DNA from: Ophiothrix spiculata
Lineage: Eukaryota; Echinodermata; Ophiuroidea; Amphilepidida; Ophiotrichidae
Strand: one strand, 5' to 3'
Length of the DNA stretch: 34,793 bases
Assembly (NCBI GenBank): GCA_000969725.1
Contig: JXSR01S017936.1
The position numbers and the translations under genes were made by a program. Positions 10,582 through 21,600 of the stretch are shown in pieces (within the stretch, counting starts at the first letter, position 1; every line of letters begins with the position of its first letter). The notes below the pieces were generated by a model. It had not been told where the DNA came from and did no database searches. It saw only the letters and a program-made list of their open reading frames with translations.

Positions 10582-10711
10582 GTTGCCCCCCTGTTTGTTC
10601 GGATAGCTATCTATGGTTGGGTGCTGTATCACATGAGGCCAAAGGCCGAATGTGGTACAGCAGCAAACCATATATATCTTCCGTATTGCATAAGAACAAA
10701 CAGGGGGTAAC
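10582..10711. mobile_element. Hairpin MITE with GTTRCCCCC ends (about 130 bp)
   Basis: A nearly complete palindrome: the left arm GTTGCCCCCCTGTTTGTTC pairs with the right arm GAACAAACAGGGGGTAAC, and inner arms GTGCTGTATCACAT and TGTGGTACAGCA also pair. The centre is GGCCAAAGGCC (10637-10647). It lies about 12 bp after the LINE tail. No coding capacity. Fold-back MITEs with this architecture are common in marine invertebrates. Confidence 0.8.
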
Positions 10712-10769
10712 GAATTTATCATTTAGTAGACATGAATACATTTATGATAAACTACAAAATTGTTGAGTT

Positions 10770-10960
10770 ATTGGAGTCTACGCAATACAGGTATTTGTTG
10801 CACTACACAATACAGAATATATTGCGTTCGATCGCATATAAGGTTTCGAAGTGTACCTATGCAATATAACCGTGCAATACAGAATATATTGCATTTAATG
10901 TTAAAGAATGATTATAACGTGTAGAATATAATGCAATACCAGTATATATTACGTGGCTGT
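10770..10960. repeat. Irregular repeats of GCAATACAGAATATATTGC
   Basis: CAATACAGAATATATTGC occurs at 10808-10825 and 10875-10892. Weaker forms occur at about 10778 and 10930. Each is a short inverted repeat (GCAATA...TATTGC). Function unknown; no gene around it. Confidence 0.6.
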
Positions 10961-11728
10961 TAACCAATCAGCTTTCAGTGATAAAATGATAATTTACAGT
11001 ATCCATGTCTTCGTTTATATTTATAAATGAATCAAAATAAAACATTAGCTCAAATATCAACTGCTCCTATAATACGCCAGAATACAGATACGGTCGGTCA
11101 TGCCTTCATGTAATGATTCCTACAATGTATTTCATTGGTCTACAACAGCTCACAGGAAGTATCATATATATGGTTAAGATATTAGTTTGAAATTATAAGC
11201 GTATTTCATAAACCAATAATGACTTCGACATCTGCATCCAGTAATTATTCCTGTCCTCCATGTGTCCAAAAGATTTAGATGCTCTCCTCTACATCGGTAC
11301 ATGTTTTCAGATACCACACTTAAATGCCATCAATTTTATGTTATACATGTTTTGCACTGACTTCATTGTAACGACATTATGTAATTTGTAAATTTAGAAT
11401 GGTAGTATTTCGTCTGATTGATTTAAATTTACAAAAAATGGCTAAATGATTCATTGTGGATTTAAGACCTCACAAAAACACCATCTGCACCAAAGCCATG
11501 GAAATGTGTCAAACAGATGATATTTAAGGAGCAATGTTTCAAAATTGTAGACGTTTATTTCCCTAGTGTGTGTTTGAAAGGACGTTAAACGTTTTTTCTT
11601 GGTTTTGAAGGTACGATATATTCAGAAATTAAAATTGGTTTTGATCATATCATTTTCTGTTTTGCCCCTTATTTTGAACCATAAAAACAACCTAGATGCT
11701 GAAAATTCAGACAATTCTTACATTCACT
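10961..11728. other. AT-rich DNA without a gene
   Basis: No supported feature. The 69-codon frame that crosses 11729 runs into the next repeat and is not a gene. Confidence 0.5.
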
Positions 11729-12084
11729 GGCGGCGGAAGGTAAAAATTTTAGGGGGGGCGGCTTTTTTTGAGCAAAAATGGTCGGAGGAAAATTATGAAT
11801 TTTTGTAATGCGCGCGTAGCCAGCTAAAAATTATATAAAAAATCTTGAAATTTGCGCAAAAATGGCAAATTTGTACCAAAATTGACAAAATATCTGAAAA
11901 TTCGCGTGAAGCGCGCAAATGTTTTTTGATTTTTAACGTTTATATTATCAAAACAAAGGAACAAATTTCCATTTCCTTTCCTTTTCTTTATTTCTTCTTT
12001 ATTTTTTGAGGGGGTCCGTCCCCCCTCGTAAAATTTAGGGGGGGGGAGACGTGTCCCCCCTGTCCCTCCCCCGGGTCCGCCGCC
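11729..12084. mobile_element. GGCGGCGGA-ended repeat, copy 1 (356 bp)
   Basis: Ends GGCGGCGGA and TCCGCCGCC are inverted. Next to them lie complementary G-rich and C-rich runs (TTTAGGGGGGGCGG and CCCCCCTCG). The middle has GCGCGCGTAGC and CGCGTGAAGCGCGCAAAT blocks and a CTTTCCTTTTCTTT pyrimidine stretch. A second, truncated copy lies at 16264-16672. The ends and the multiple copies support a mobile repeat; it is noncoding. Confidence 0.7.
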
Positions 12085-12291
12085 TATGGCTTTGTTTGGT
12101 TGTTGTATGCGTTTTGTCCCCTTTTGCTTTTATTTTGTGTGGTTAATTGAAACAGTGTCATGCAGGGGACGGTTCCTTCGGACCTTTTTGGCCTTTTGAC
12201 CATTCCCACAATATCTCTGTCTCGTTTTATGTGTTTTTATGCTATTTTTCTGTATGATATTGTGAATAAAATTGATTGATTGATTGATTGA
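12085..12291 (+). mobile_element. 5'-truncated non-LTR retrotransposon 3' end, (TTGA)n tail
   Basis: Ends GTGAATAAAATTGATTGATT, with AATAAA at 12265-12270 and a TTGA simple repeat to 12291. Upstream is a hairpin-like GGTTCCTTCGGACC. These are typical LINE 3'-end features. The 5' limit abuts the GGCGGCGGA repeat and may be truncated by it. No reverse transcriptase is present. Confidence 0.55.
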
Positions 12292-12324
12292 GGATACCAA
12301 ATATACAAATGATACTGACATTAT

Positions 12325-12676
12325 ACAGGGTGTGTGAAAAACTATACAGGGTGTAAACTGGAAAAAAATGTGTTGATATTATTCTCTTCATACACCTCTT
12401 TTATTCTCAAAAATCATGTATGGATTTATGATAATGAAACATGGGGTCTAAATATATAAGAAAGTAGAACTGTTCACTAAATAAATGCCCAAACGATGAA
12501 ATATATGCCTACAGGGTGATTAAAATTATACATTTCAAAAGGATTGTATGCCTGCATACGATATTTGGTGATTTCTTTATATATCTGCGCAATATATTAA
12601 TAGTTAGAAGTAAGAAAATGCTTGAGACACAAGTAACGCTCAACTTTTTGCTTACTATGCCATTTTGCTGCTTTTT
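12325..12676. other. Stretch with three direct TACAGGGTG motifs
   Basis: TACAGGGTG occurs at about 12325, 12341 and 12511, and again at 13446, all on the same strand. The string is a frequent transposon terminus, but no inverted partner was found, so no element is delimited. No gene seen. Confidence 0.4.
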
Positions 12677-13417
12677 GTCTCGCCTGAAAATTTTTCAGGA
12701 AGAGACATACCATTCCTTAAAACTGTCCGCCGTTCGCCGTCCGTCGTCCGCATTTCTTGTCCGGAGCAAATCTCGGAAACCGTATGCCCTTTGTAGATGA
12801 TATTTGGTGGGTGGGAAGGGTTGAAGCTGAACTGGCGCTGCGTACAATTTGAACGCAAACTATGCACATGAAGTACCTAATTTGCATAATTTATGCGTAA
12901 TTTTTAATTTTAAGTATATCTCCTAAACCGTAAGGGTTATGGTAATGAAACTTGGTGACATGAAGGGATTAGCACACGCGGTGCCTTTTTTGGGGGTGCG
13001 GTGAAGGTCATTTAAGGTCAAAAGGTCATTTGAGGTCAAATTTTTAAAATTGTTCAAAAAGTTGACCTGAGGTCATCCGAGGTCATTTTGAGGTCAAGGT
13101 CATATCTCATTAACCCATGACCCCACATGGATTAAACTTAGACCATAGAAAGTAGTTGACCCAAGGTCAAGGTCACTCAAGGTCAAAAGGTCATCTGAGG
13201 TGAAATTTACAAAATTGTTCAAAAAGTTGACCTGAGGTCATCCGAGGTCATTTTGAGGTCAAGCTCATAACTCATTAACCCCTGACCCAACATGGATTAA
13301 ACTTAGACCATAGAAAGTACTTGACCCAACGTCACTCCTACCCTATCCTACTCCACCCCACAACTGAATGATTAAGTAGGCGGTCAATTCAGTAGGCGGT
13401 CGATACGCAGGCGAGAC
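12677..13417. mobile_element. GTCTCGCCTG-bounded repeat with an AGGTCA-rich interior (741 bp)
   Basis: The left end GTCTCGCCTG and right end CAGGCGAGAC are perfect 10-bp inverted repeats. A second fold-back follows the left end (CTGAAAATTTTTCAGG). The interior reads through CCGCCGTTCGCCGTCCGTCG and AAATCTCGGAAACCGTATG, then an AGGTCA-rich segment (13005-13335). Repeats with these features are, to my knowledge, widespread in marine invertebrates. No transposase is present. Confidence 0.65.
13005..13335. repeat. Cluster of AGGTCA half-sites in a 165-bp tandem duplication
   Basis: AGGTCA occurs repeatedly (13005, 13015, 13023, 13033, 13070, 13080, 13091, 13097 and on), partly with 4-bp spacers (TTTA, TTTG, TCCG). 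A reversed TGACCT sits one base before an AGGTCA (13063-13075). The block from about 13020 is repeated at about 13185, 165 bp downstream, including AAAAAGTTGACCTGAGGTCA. AGGTCA is the nuclear-receptor half-site; direct repeats with 4-bp spacing are thyroid-receptor type. Because the cluster is part of a dispersed repeat, binding is only a possibility. Confidence 0.7.
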
Positions 13418-13429
13418 TACTGGTTCACG

Positions 13430-15290
13430 AACCATCTTGTTTGGTATACAGGGTGATCAAACATGCATTATATCAATATCCTGATCCAAGTAGACTTTGG
13501 TTTATCTGTTACTGTTAATCCGTGCAATTACGGTATTATGCATTAACAACAAATCATTATTGTTATTCAGGAAAAAAAAAGTAGCGCTAACCCAGAGTCA
13601 TTTGATGTAAATGATGATCAAGGTTGTAATGTTGTAACATGTGATTATGACAACAAGCATGATAAACATCTTGATTATCCAATTAAGTTACAAAAGTTTT
13701 CAACAATTTGAATGACAAATTGGGCCATCGCAAGTGATAAATTGAGAGGAAAGATATTTTCTCCTATGTTTCAAGCATTACCAATGCTACAGTATATCAG
13801 ATGTGGATGTTGGTGATTTTATAGTATATATAATTTATCTGTTATAATTGGTTCAAAACAATCGCTCACACTTCACTTAAAAGGAAGCTTCTGCAATACA
13901 TGCGATTACACACTTTAAAAATCTGCTCAGTGCTTAAATGTATAGTATACTATTACCATAGTCAAAATATATATAAAAAATGTTGCCCCCACAACAGTCA
14001 GACAACTGCGTTGATAGGCCCTCTGAACACCTATCAGGCGCTGCCACCACCTAGTTGCCAGTACCCCGTACCAATGACTGTTGCAGTGACAACAGTGGGA
14101 CGTATTATCGATGGAACCACAAACCACCGACCATATAGCCTAAACTATATGGCTTAGATAACTTTAGCTGTCAATGCTGATCTAAGTATCAAAACAATTC
14201 CTTTATATATGAGGCAAAACCTGTGTATGGAAATTCTGTGGTGTTTATCATTTCAGCTGTTTTCTGTTAAAAAGACCGTCAGTCTGCCCTCTATATTTAG
14301 TTTACTGCTCAAAACAATAAATATTGCCATCGTTTTGTTTATTTAACATATTCATGTCAGATTATGATAATAAAATCATACACTCAACATGTGCGTTTTA
14401 AGTTGGCATAATAAAAACGGGGGTCGAGTCACAAAAGCACAGAAAGATTTACCACTTACCCGGGGCCCATTACCATGATTACTGTTACTCGTTTGGATAT
14501 ATATAAGACACATCCAAATTCAAAAGAGCGATTAACCTACTTCATAGATACAATGGTATATTTTTGAATGCCCAACTTCTTGGATTAAGTCTTGTTTCAA
14601 ATGTTTTCAATAGAGAATTTAGGTCTATTGACCGTTGTGAATCTATACATTGCCCATGCATTGTGGTAGTGAATATGCCTTTTGCAAAATACAAGTATTT
14701 TGGTCAAAGGAAAACCATTATAAACTGAGCGTTTACATTTTGTTGGGAATGGCTCGACCCCCTTAACTTGTTTTCGCACAGGGGCCCTTATCACTTGACT
14801 TTTATTGATAACACTTACCTCTTACTTCCAGCTCCTTATCACAGTTTGGTCATTTGTTTATTTCATAACTTTGATTATATCTAAGAACCGTGAATGGTGC
14901 TATAAATTGTAGATATATCAAGTAAAGAGCGTAACAAATTAACAACCTCAAGAAAAGGCCTGCAGGTGAAGAAAATTGATTTTGGTATTGAGCCATACTT
15001 ACATTTTCTGTTTCCACAATATCTCTAACTCAATGTGAGGTGCAGATTTTAATTTCTTGTCCACACGAAGGGGTTTTATTTTTGCTTTACAGACTATTTT
15101 GATCAGTGGCAGGTAAGTGGCGTGCAAATTTTTTTTTGGGTGGTCAGCCATTTTCTGCTGATTATCAAAGTCATTTTAGCTATTTTTTCTATCTAGCATT
15201 GGTGTTTTCTTTTTAAGGATTTGCCTAATATAAAAATTTTAAGATCCAAAACAGCATATTTTCACAACTAACAATCAGAAAAGGAGAAAG
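13430..15290. other. AT-rich DNA without a supported gene
   Basis: No gene supported. A patch at 13985-14140 is less AT-rich and carries an 85-codon frame without recognisable domain. A short pair of strong splice signals at 15093-15118 is described separately. Confidence 0.45.
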
Positions 15291-15294
15291 AATA

Positions 15295-15367
15295 GAAGAA
15301 GAAGAAGAAGAAGAAGAAGAAGAAGAAGAAGAAGAAGAAGAAGAAGGAGGAAGAGGAGGAGGAGGAG
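15295..15367 (+). repeat. GAA microsatellite grading into GGA
   Basis: About 17 GAA triplets (15295-15346), then GGA/GGAAGA to 15367. A long purine-only strand of this kind can form a triplex and is prone to slippage. Confidence 0.95.
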
Positions 15368-16263
15368 TATGCCCCTTTGTCATATAATCACAAATACAAA
15401 TTGTACCATATTTTCCCAGATAAGAGGGTTACGTCTGTCGCAGAGATTAAAAAGGAGGCTTTGAACGTATCAGGATATGTACAATGTGATCTTTGTTCCT
15501 AACCTCTTGGGGCGAAAATTACAGCATTTTAAGCCAAAACTCATTGTGCACTGCAGTGAAAAAGGGTTATCTGCATGCAAGATATGTGAAAAAAGTTAGT
15601 TCTAGCAGAAGCGCGCATAGGCAGATCTATCACCACCTTGATAAAGTTCGCCAATGCAATGAGGACAACTATTTCATCAAACATAAATTTTTGACAATTT
15701 CATATCAGTTTTCAACTCAAAGAAAGAAAAATACACTTTCTATTGCAAACGTCATCCAAAGAGAGACATATTTTTGTACAGAATACTTTTTTATTTGACC
15801 AATTTTTTTTGAATAGACACAAAATCATTTTGGTAAAACAGGCTAATGAAGAGAGCTATTCAAACTATTATTTTTTCACTCTGCACAATTCATGAACGTT
15901 TGAAGAAATTTTGTTGGACAGGGAACCATGTATAGCTATAAAAGTACAAAGAAGTATGCGGGCTTCATTTTAAATTTGTCCTTGATGGGCCCCTAACCTC
16001 TTGGGGCGCCTGCAACTTTTCAAAACAAGTGTTACATTGGTGGGCCCCATAATAGTTCATGTAATAAATGGGGTAAGTGAGAAACTTAAGCCTAAATGGT
16101 GTCAGGCAAAGGCAATGTGCTTTATTTGTACAAAATAAGTTTTTAAGATTAAAATAGTTCAGTTTGAATTCTATGTATCTTTTCATTAATTTCAAATGCA
16201 ATAGCATACCAATACACGTAATTAAAAGAAATTTGTAACTGATTTGTATTAATTAGAAGCAAT
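15368..16263. other. Intergenic or intronic DNA without a gene
   Basis: The only repeated item is CCTAACCTCTTGGGGCG at 15498-15514 and again at 15992-16008. Open frames across it (up to 101 codons) have no family signature. Confidence 0.45.
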
Positions 16264-16672
16264 GGCGGCGGAAGGTTGAAATTTTAGGGGGGACGACTAA
16301 TTTTTTTGAGCAAAAATCGTCGGAGGAAAATTAATGCGCGCGTAGCGCGCGGAAAAAAATTGCCAAATCGGCTAATTTCAGCTACAAATTGTTAAAAATT
16401 TTGAAATTTTCGCAAAAAATACAATGTTTTACTGGAATTTCGCGCGAAGCACGCAAATTTTTTTGATTTTTCATTTTTAAAGGATCAAAACAAAGGGAAA
16501 ATTTACAATATCCTTTCCTTTTCTTTCTTTCTTCTTGATTTTTTGATATTAAAAAAATACAATGTTTTACTGGAATTTCGCGCGAAGCACGCACATTTTT
16601 TTGATTTTTCATTTTTAAAGGATCAAAAGAAAGGGAAAATTTACAATATCCTTTCCTTTTCTTTCTTTCTTC
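16264..16672. mobile_element. GGCGGCGGA-ended repeat, copy 2, running into the gap
   Basis: Begins GGCGGCGGAAGG, then GGAGGAAAATTAATGCGCGC and CGCGCGAAGCACGCAAAT, as in copy 1 at 11729-12084. From about 16414 it contains a tandem unit of 139 bp (TACAATGTTTTACTGGAATT at 16420 and at 16559). The second unit is cut by the gap, so the copy number is unknown and the right end is missing. Confidence 0.7.
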
Positions 16673-16890
16673 NNNNNNNNNNNNNNNNNNNNNNNNNNNN
16701 NNNNNNNNNNNNNNNNNNNNNNNNNNNNNNNNNNNNNNNNNNNNNNNNNNNNNNNNNNNNNNNNNNNNNNNNNNNNNNNNNNNNNNNNNNNNNNNNNNNN
16801 NNNNNNNNNNNNNNNNNNNNNNNNNNNNNNNNNNNNNNNNNNNNNNNNNNNNNNNNNNNNNNNNNNNNNNNNNNNNNNNNNNNNNNNNNN
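16673..16890. other. Assembly gap (218 N)
   Basis: Unknown bases. The gap falls within the 139-bp tandem unit on its left and at the first visible base of the large repeat array on its right, so its true length is doubtful. Confidence 0.99.
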
Positions 16891-17328
16891 CGCAAGAAGT
16901 CTTTGTTATTGCATTAATTCAAATTTAGTATACCTAAATATATCTTTCCTGATTTAAAAATATCAAAAAGCAATCATGCACTTAAAGCATCATGAAACTT
17001 AGAGCAAATGGTAATTACACTCATTCGTATTTGCTCTCTGGAAGCTCATTTGATGAAGAATCACATGGGTGTTTTTTGGCCATGGACCCCTTTTCTGTTC
17101 TAAATTCTAGTAGCAGTAGCTTAATTCATCAATAAAAATGCTCAAATCTTCATCATCCTGAAATAGTATGTGAAATCAACATAATGGTTATCACATTTTG
17201 TCTTAAGCTTACAGTGAATAAACATGATGTTTAAATAATAAAAATGCATGATATTATATGATTGATATTTCATAGTTTATCACCGTGTTCATCCTAGTAC
17301 GGCGATTTAATTTAAAATTTGATAATAT

Positions 17329-17479
17329 GTGTACCGCCGCGGCAAAATAGTCCAGTTGTCGACTCATACATGTTGCTCATTGTAGCATATCTGATTTATA
17401 CAAATACCATACATTAGATATGCTACAAGGAGCAACATGTACGAGCCGACAACCGCACCCTTTTGCCGCGGCGGTACAC
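17329..17479. mobile_element. Perfect fold-back MITE with GTGTACCGCCGCGG ends (151 bp)
   Basis: Terminal repeats GTGTACCGCCGCGGCAAAA and TTTTGCCGCGGCGGTACAC are perfect. Inner arms also pair (ACATGTTGCTC with GAGCAACATGT, TAGCATATCT with AGATATGCTA) round a loop of about 25 bases. ATAT borders both sides (17325-17328 and 17480-17483). Unit 2 has the uninterrupted site, AATAATATTTTCTTTT at about 19329, so the element entered after the units duplicated. A decayed half-copy lies at about 30829-30890. Confidence 0.9.
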
Positions 17480-18089
17480 ATATATTCTTTTGATTATATA
17501 TGTCTTACAGCGTGCCTCAACTTGTACAACATAGAAATCTTTCCTTTACTCTGGCCATTGTCCGATTGAGTAGAAATACAAGATTTGATACATCGCACTA
17601 GAGATGACCGACGTATGATATGGCGATTTCACACACTAATTCGCTAATTCATTGCATTATGTATAAACATGAAAAACCATTCGAAGTTATGGGTAATGGG
17701 CATTCGACACATAAAAAAGAGACTGTTTTGGGATAAAATAAGAATAAAGATTATTCTTAGAGCAAACGATACGATACTTGTTCTCAGAAAAAAGGATACT
17801 ATACATCTATTTTGAAAACCACTTTTTAAAAATGAACATTCTGTTTGGTAGTGTCGTTTTTTCTTTCAACCCTTTTCAACAAAGCAATGCAATGTAATAA
17901 CGCTTCTACATCACGTTTTACATCTACCAGTAAAATATACGAAATTGTCAAAGATTCTGCTTGAAGGATATATAAATTGACTTGACTGTTGAATGCTAAA
18001 CAAAATGACATTAATCTTCTTCAGCTTGTAAATATATTTTCAGTACTTTTCCCATCCCTACTCATTTTAATCGCGGTATAGTACATAGT

Positions 18090-18165
18090 CAATGTAATAT
18101 TCAATCCCTTTCAAAATTTATGAGTTGAATTGTGACACATTCTGGGAATAGATAGCGCGTATAAA
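18090..18165 (+). repeat. Array core copy 1
   Basis: Matches the core consensus from ATATTCAATCCC through GAGTTGAATTGTGACACATT to CTGGGAATAGATAGC. The start, ATGTTTTATACACGATAGTG elsewhere, is degraded here. Confidence 0.8.
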
Positions 18166-18685
18166 ACACAAAGTCAAATCTCCGTCTTAGTTGTCTACTT
18201 CTGCTAAGAAATAATCGTGCGAAATGTATACTAAATATAGTAAATTGTACAAATTTATCCTGATAAATGTCTGGAGAAAACTTAATATACTGTAAGAGAA
18301 GATTAATGAATGAATAAAATGAAGCAAATATATATCTAATATTTAAAGAAAAATTCAACAGCTCTGCAACAGACTCAAGAAATTTGCATGTTGTACAAAT
18401 TAGATGTTTGGTTCTGGAAGTTCTTCACTTCCATAAAGCCTCTACCCTAGAATTGGTTGTTAGTAAAATGAATATTTGTCAAAATAATTTGTTAATCACT
18501 AATTATGAATGAAACTGGACTATTGGATGCAGTTTACTTTCAAGCCTGACTGTTTTGATGGCGATGGAGAGGGAATATTTCCATCAATTTGAAATCGTTA
18601 AAGGTTGGTCAAATAGGGCTTATTTTTTCCATTTAGTTAACTTCATACTGAACATTGATTGTATGTATTTATTTTGCATGAACTA

Positions 18686-18841
18686 CAGTGGAACCTCGTT
18701 AAAACAAAATCAGTAAGCACAAAAACCCCGATAATACAAAATTGGTGTTTTGGCCCTTGTATTGATCTCCTATGTGAATTTATTTGGATAACACAAAATC
18801 ATGATAACACAAAATAAAATCTTTGGCCCCAGGTTCCACTG
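18686..18841. mobile_element. Pogo-like MITE (156 bp)
   Basis: The left end CAGTGGAACCTCGTTAAAAC pairs with the right end GGTTCCACTG. TA borders both sides (18684-18685 and 18842-18843). The CAGTGGAACCTCG terminus and TA target are characteristic of pogo/Tigger-type Tc1-mariner elements. Internal ATAATACAAAATTGG and ATAACACAAAATCATG are imperfect repeats. No transposase is present. Confidence 0.85.
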
Positions 18842-18888
18842 TAGGATTAGTAAGTTTATGGTTCTTTTTGAGCGAACAAATATTTTGC

Positions 18889-21080
18889 GCAAGAAGTCTT
18901 TGTTATTGCATTAATTCAAATGCAGTCAATAAGTTAACGGATGCTTAGTGTTGTAAACCACCAAACATTTGACATCAAATAAAGTACAAGTGTGTGTATT
19001 TTTCATCACCAAACCTCCGTTATTATTAGTAAATACATTAGAATTATATATCAGATTATGATAACAAGACTTGTTGCACCAGATATATTTGGTAGCTCAT
19101 AACGCGATAACGATGAGGGTTTTTAAAAATCATATCCGTTCTCTTTATCTTAAATTTAGTATTCATGAGTTTCCATAATCATATGAAATTGTGTTTAATA
19201 CCTATATTAAGCTTCAATTTATTGTGAATAAATATGATTTTCAGATAATGAAAATGCATGATATCGTATGATCAATATTTCATATTTTATCACCGTGTTC
19301 ATTCAGCATGGCGATTTAATTTAAAATTTAATAATATTTTCTTTTGGTTACATGTCTTGAAGCGTGCCTCAACTTGCACAACACAAAAATCCCTCCTCTA
19401 CTCTGGCCATTGTCCGATTGAGTAGAAATACAAGACTTGATACATTGCACTAGAGCTGACCGACGTATGATATGGTGATGTTACACACTAATTCGCTAAT
19501 ACATTGCATTATGAATTAACCATTTTTAAGATTTTATTCAGAAATCAAAATCTTCTTAATTGGAGATAAATGATACAAAATTCAACAAAATTCAATTATG
19601 GATTTTGAGTGGAGATGATGCGAATAATTTGATCAATATTTATGGGCAAACGACACATAAAAAGGAGTTTGTTCTGGATAAAATACGAATTAATATTATT
19701 CTTGGAACTAATGATACGATATTTTCATCTGAAAAAGGGATATGATATGTCCGTTTTCTAAAAACATTTTGTTTGATAATGTTTATTTTTATTTCTTTAA
19801 TTCGACGAAAGATTCAAAACAATGCAATAACATTCATATCTACAACACGTATTACATGTACAATGTGTTGTTTTCAGAAGATTTAAATGATACATTGACT
19901 CAACTGTTGAATTCTTAACAAAAAACATAAAAGCATATATCTTCTTCATATCGTAGATGTAATGTCAGAACTTTTCCCTTCACATTTATAAATTCCAAAC
20001 AAACCTCATGTTTTATACACGATAGTGAGGATATTCAATCCCATTCAAAATTCATCAGTTGAATTGTGACACATTCTGGGAATAGATAGCTCGTATTAAA
20101 GTGCAAGTCAAATCCCCGTACTGTCTACTGCTGCTAAGAAATAATCGTATCTATACATGCTAAAGATAAGGGTGAATTGTACAAATTTATCCTGATATGT
20201 GTCTGGCGATACGCATAGATTAGACTTAAGTGGTGAAAACTTTATCTAATGAAAGAGAATATTAACGAATTATTAAAGTGAAGCGACAAATATATTCTAC
20301 ATGTCTAATTATATTTTGCTAGAAAATATTTAAACAGGTTGTAAGATTAATAATAAGTTATATCTATGGTCGTGGAAACAAATATAATTAAAGCGAACAG
20401 TACAGTATATTTTGAATAATTTAGGAAAACAAATCTTAATTAAGATTTTTTTCAAGATCAACATGATGCATATGGAAAACTTTACAAATAATGACATCGG
20501 ATTCGCGCAATGCCCTCTAATGAATTAACAACACTTCAGTTTAGAACAATTTGTTCGGAATTTTGAATAATGAATTACGGCTGGTATATCTGCCATAATT
20601 CCAGTGTGATTATATAAATCATATAAATTTAAATAATATGGTTCGTCAAAGTTTGTCATGGAGAAAAGATAGACCTGAGATGAACGCATTCAAAAACCAA
20701 ACATTTCTCTTGATGGTCCTTCTAAGGTGTGGATTTTTTAAGTTCTTAAGTTTCTTAAGTTCAGTTTTTCGAAACAAAACTTTGCAGGTATTTAGAAATA
20801 TGAATGGATATTGTGCATCAGCAAACAAACCCATTTCACCAAATTACGACCTTCCAACGTATTTTCACTTGTAGCGCAAAATGAAGTTTGTCGACTTGAT
20901 GACAGAAAGGAGCTGAAAAGGCGATCTGTTATCACCTTAGAAATATCAAATCATGTTTATCGTCAAGAGCACTTTTTGTTTTTCAAAATAACAATTTATA
21001 AAAAACGAAACGTTGCCTTACAATTCTAAATTTTCTAAAACAATTGTCTTTTTTAAGAGCTCATGATATTTTTTGCATAG
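18889..21080 (+). repeat. Array unit 2 (about 2.0-2.2 kb)
   Basis: Same order as unit 1: start motif (GCGCAAGAAGTCTTTG), block a (about 19160-19340), block b (19365-19520), core (20006-20100), block c (about 20130), block d (about 20268). It continues into a block shared only with unit 3: TCAAGATCAACATGAT, GCCCTCTAATGAATTAA and TATGGTTCGTCAAA to CCATTTCACCAAATTACGAC (20440-20850). Confidence 0.75.
20006..20100 (+). repeat. Array core copy 2
   Basis: Complete core: CTCATGTTTTATACACGATA, GTGAGGATATTCAATCCCAT, TCAAAATTCATCAGTTGAAT, TGTGACACATTCTGGGAATA. Confidence 0.9.
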
Positions 21081-21507
21081 TATATATCAATTCCTTCCTC
21101 TTTATTTTAAATTCAATATTAATGAGTTTCCATAATCATGTTGAATCGTGTTTAAAACCTATATTGAGCATCAATGTTATTGTGTATAAATATGATTTTC
21201 AAATAATGAAAATGCATGATATCGTATGATTAATATTTCATATTTTATCACAGTGGTCATTCAGCCTGAGCATGGCGATTTAATTCAAAATTTGATAATA
21301 TTTTCTTTGGATTGTACGTCTTGCAGCGTGCTAAACTCGTCTATACAACACAGAAAATACCTCCTATATGTTTTGCTGGCAGTTTTCGTTACTCTGTCAT
21401 TTCTTAACAAAATATCATATATCTTCTTCGTCTTGCAAAAGAAATTTCAGAACTTTTCCCTTCACATTTATAAATTCCAAACACAACATCGTACAAATAG
21501 TCAACCT

Positions 21508-21600
21508 CATGTTTTATACACGATAGTGAGGATATTCAATCCCATTCAAAATTCATCAGTTGAATTGTGACACATTCTGGGAATAGATAGCACGTATACA
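21508..21600 (+). repeat. Array core copy 3
   Basis: Nearly identical to copy 2 over the CTCATGTTTTATACACGATA to GGGAATAGATAGC stretch, which suggests a relatively recent duplication or conversion between units 2 and 3. Confidence 0.9.

Larger units (their letters stand above)
16891..18888 (+). repeat. Array unit 1 (about 2.0 kb)
   Basis: Starts CGCAAGAAGTCTTTGTTATT, repeated at the start of unit 2. In order it has: block a (AAAATGCATGATAT...TATCACCGTGTTCAT, about 17200-17328); block b (GCGTGCCTCAACTTG...CATTGTCCGATTGAGTAGAA, 17511-17670); the core (about 18090-18165); block c (CTGCTAAGAAATAATCGTGC, from about 18203); and block d (ATTAATGAATGAATAAAATG, about 18303). A hairpin MITE interrupts it at 17329-17479 and a pogo-like MITE at 18686-18841. 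No coding content. Confidence 0.75.

Noticed and set aside
13900-14157. 85-codon frame in a less AT-rich patch
   Set aside because: No domain or splice support, and an overlapping frame of similar length exists on the other strand.
16543-16917. Open frames across the assembly gap
   Set aside because: Most of their length is unknown bases; the ends are repeat sequence.
21226-21570. A shared peptide string (VRIFNPIQNSS and variants) in open frames of several array copies
   Set aside because: It comes from the repeated nucleotide core. The frame is short, stops soon after in every copy, and upstream parts of the frames do not match one another.
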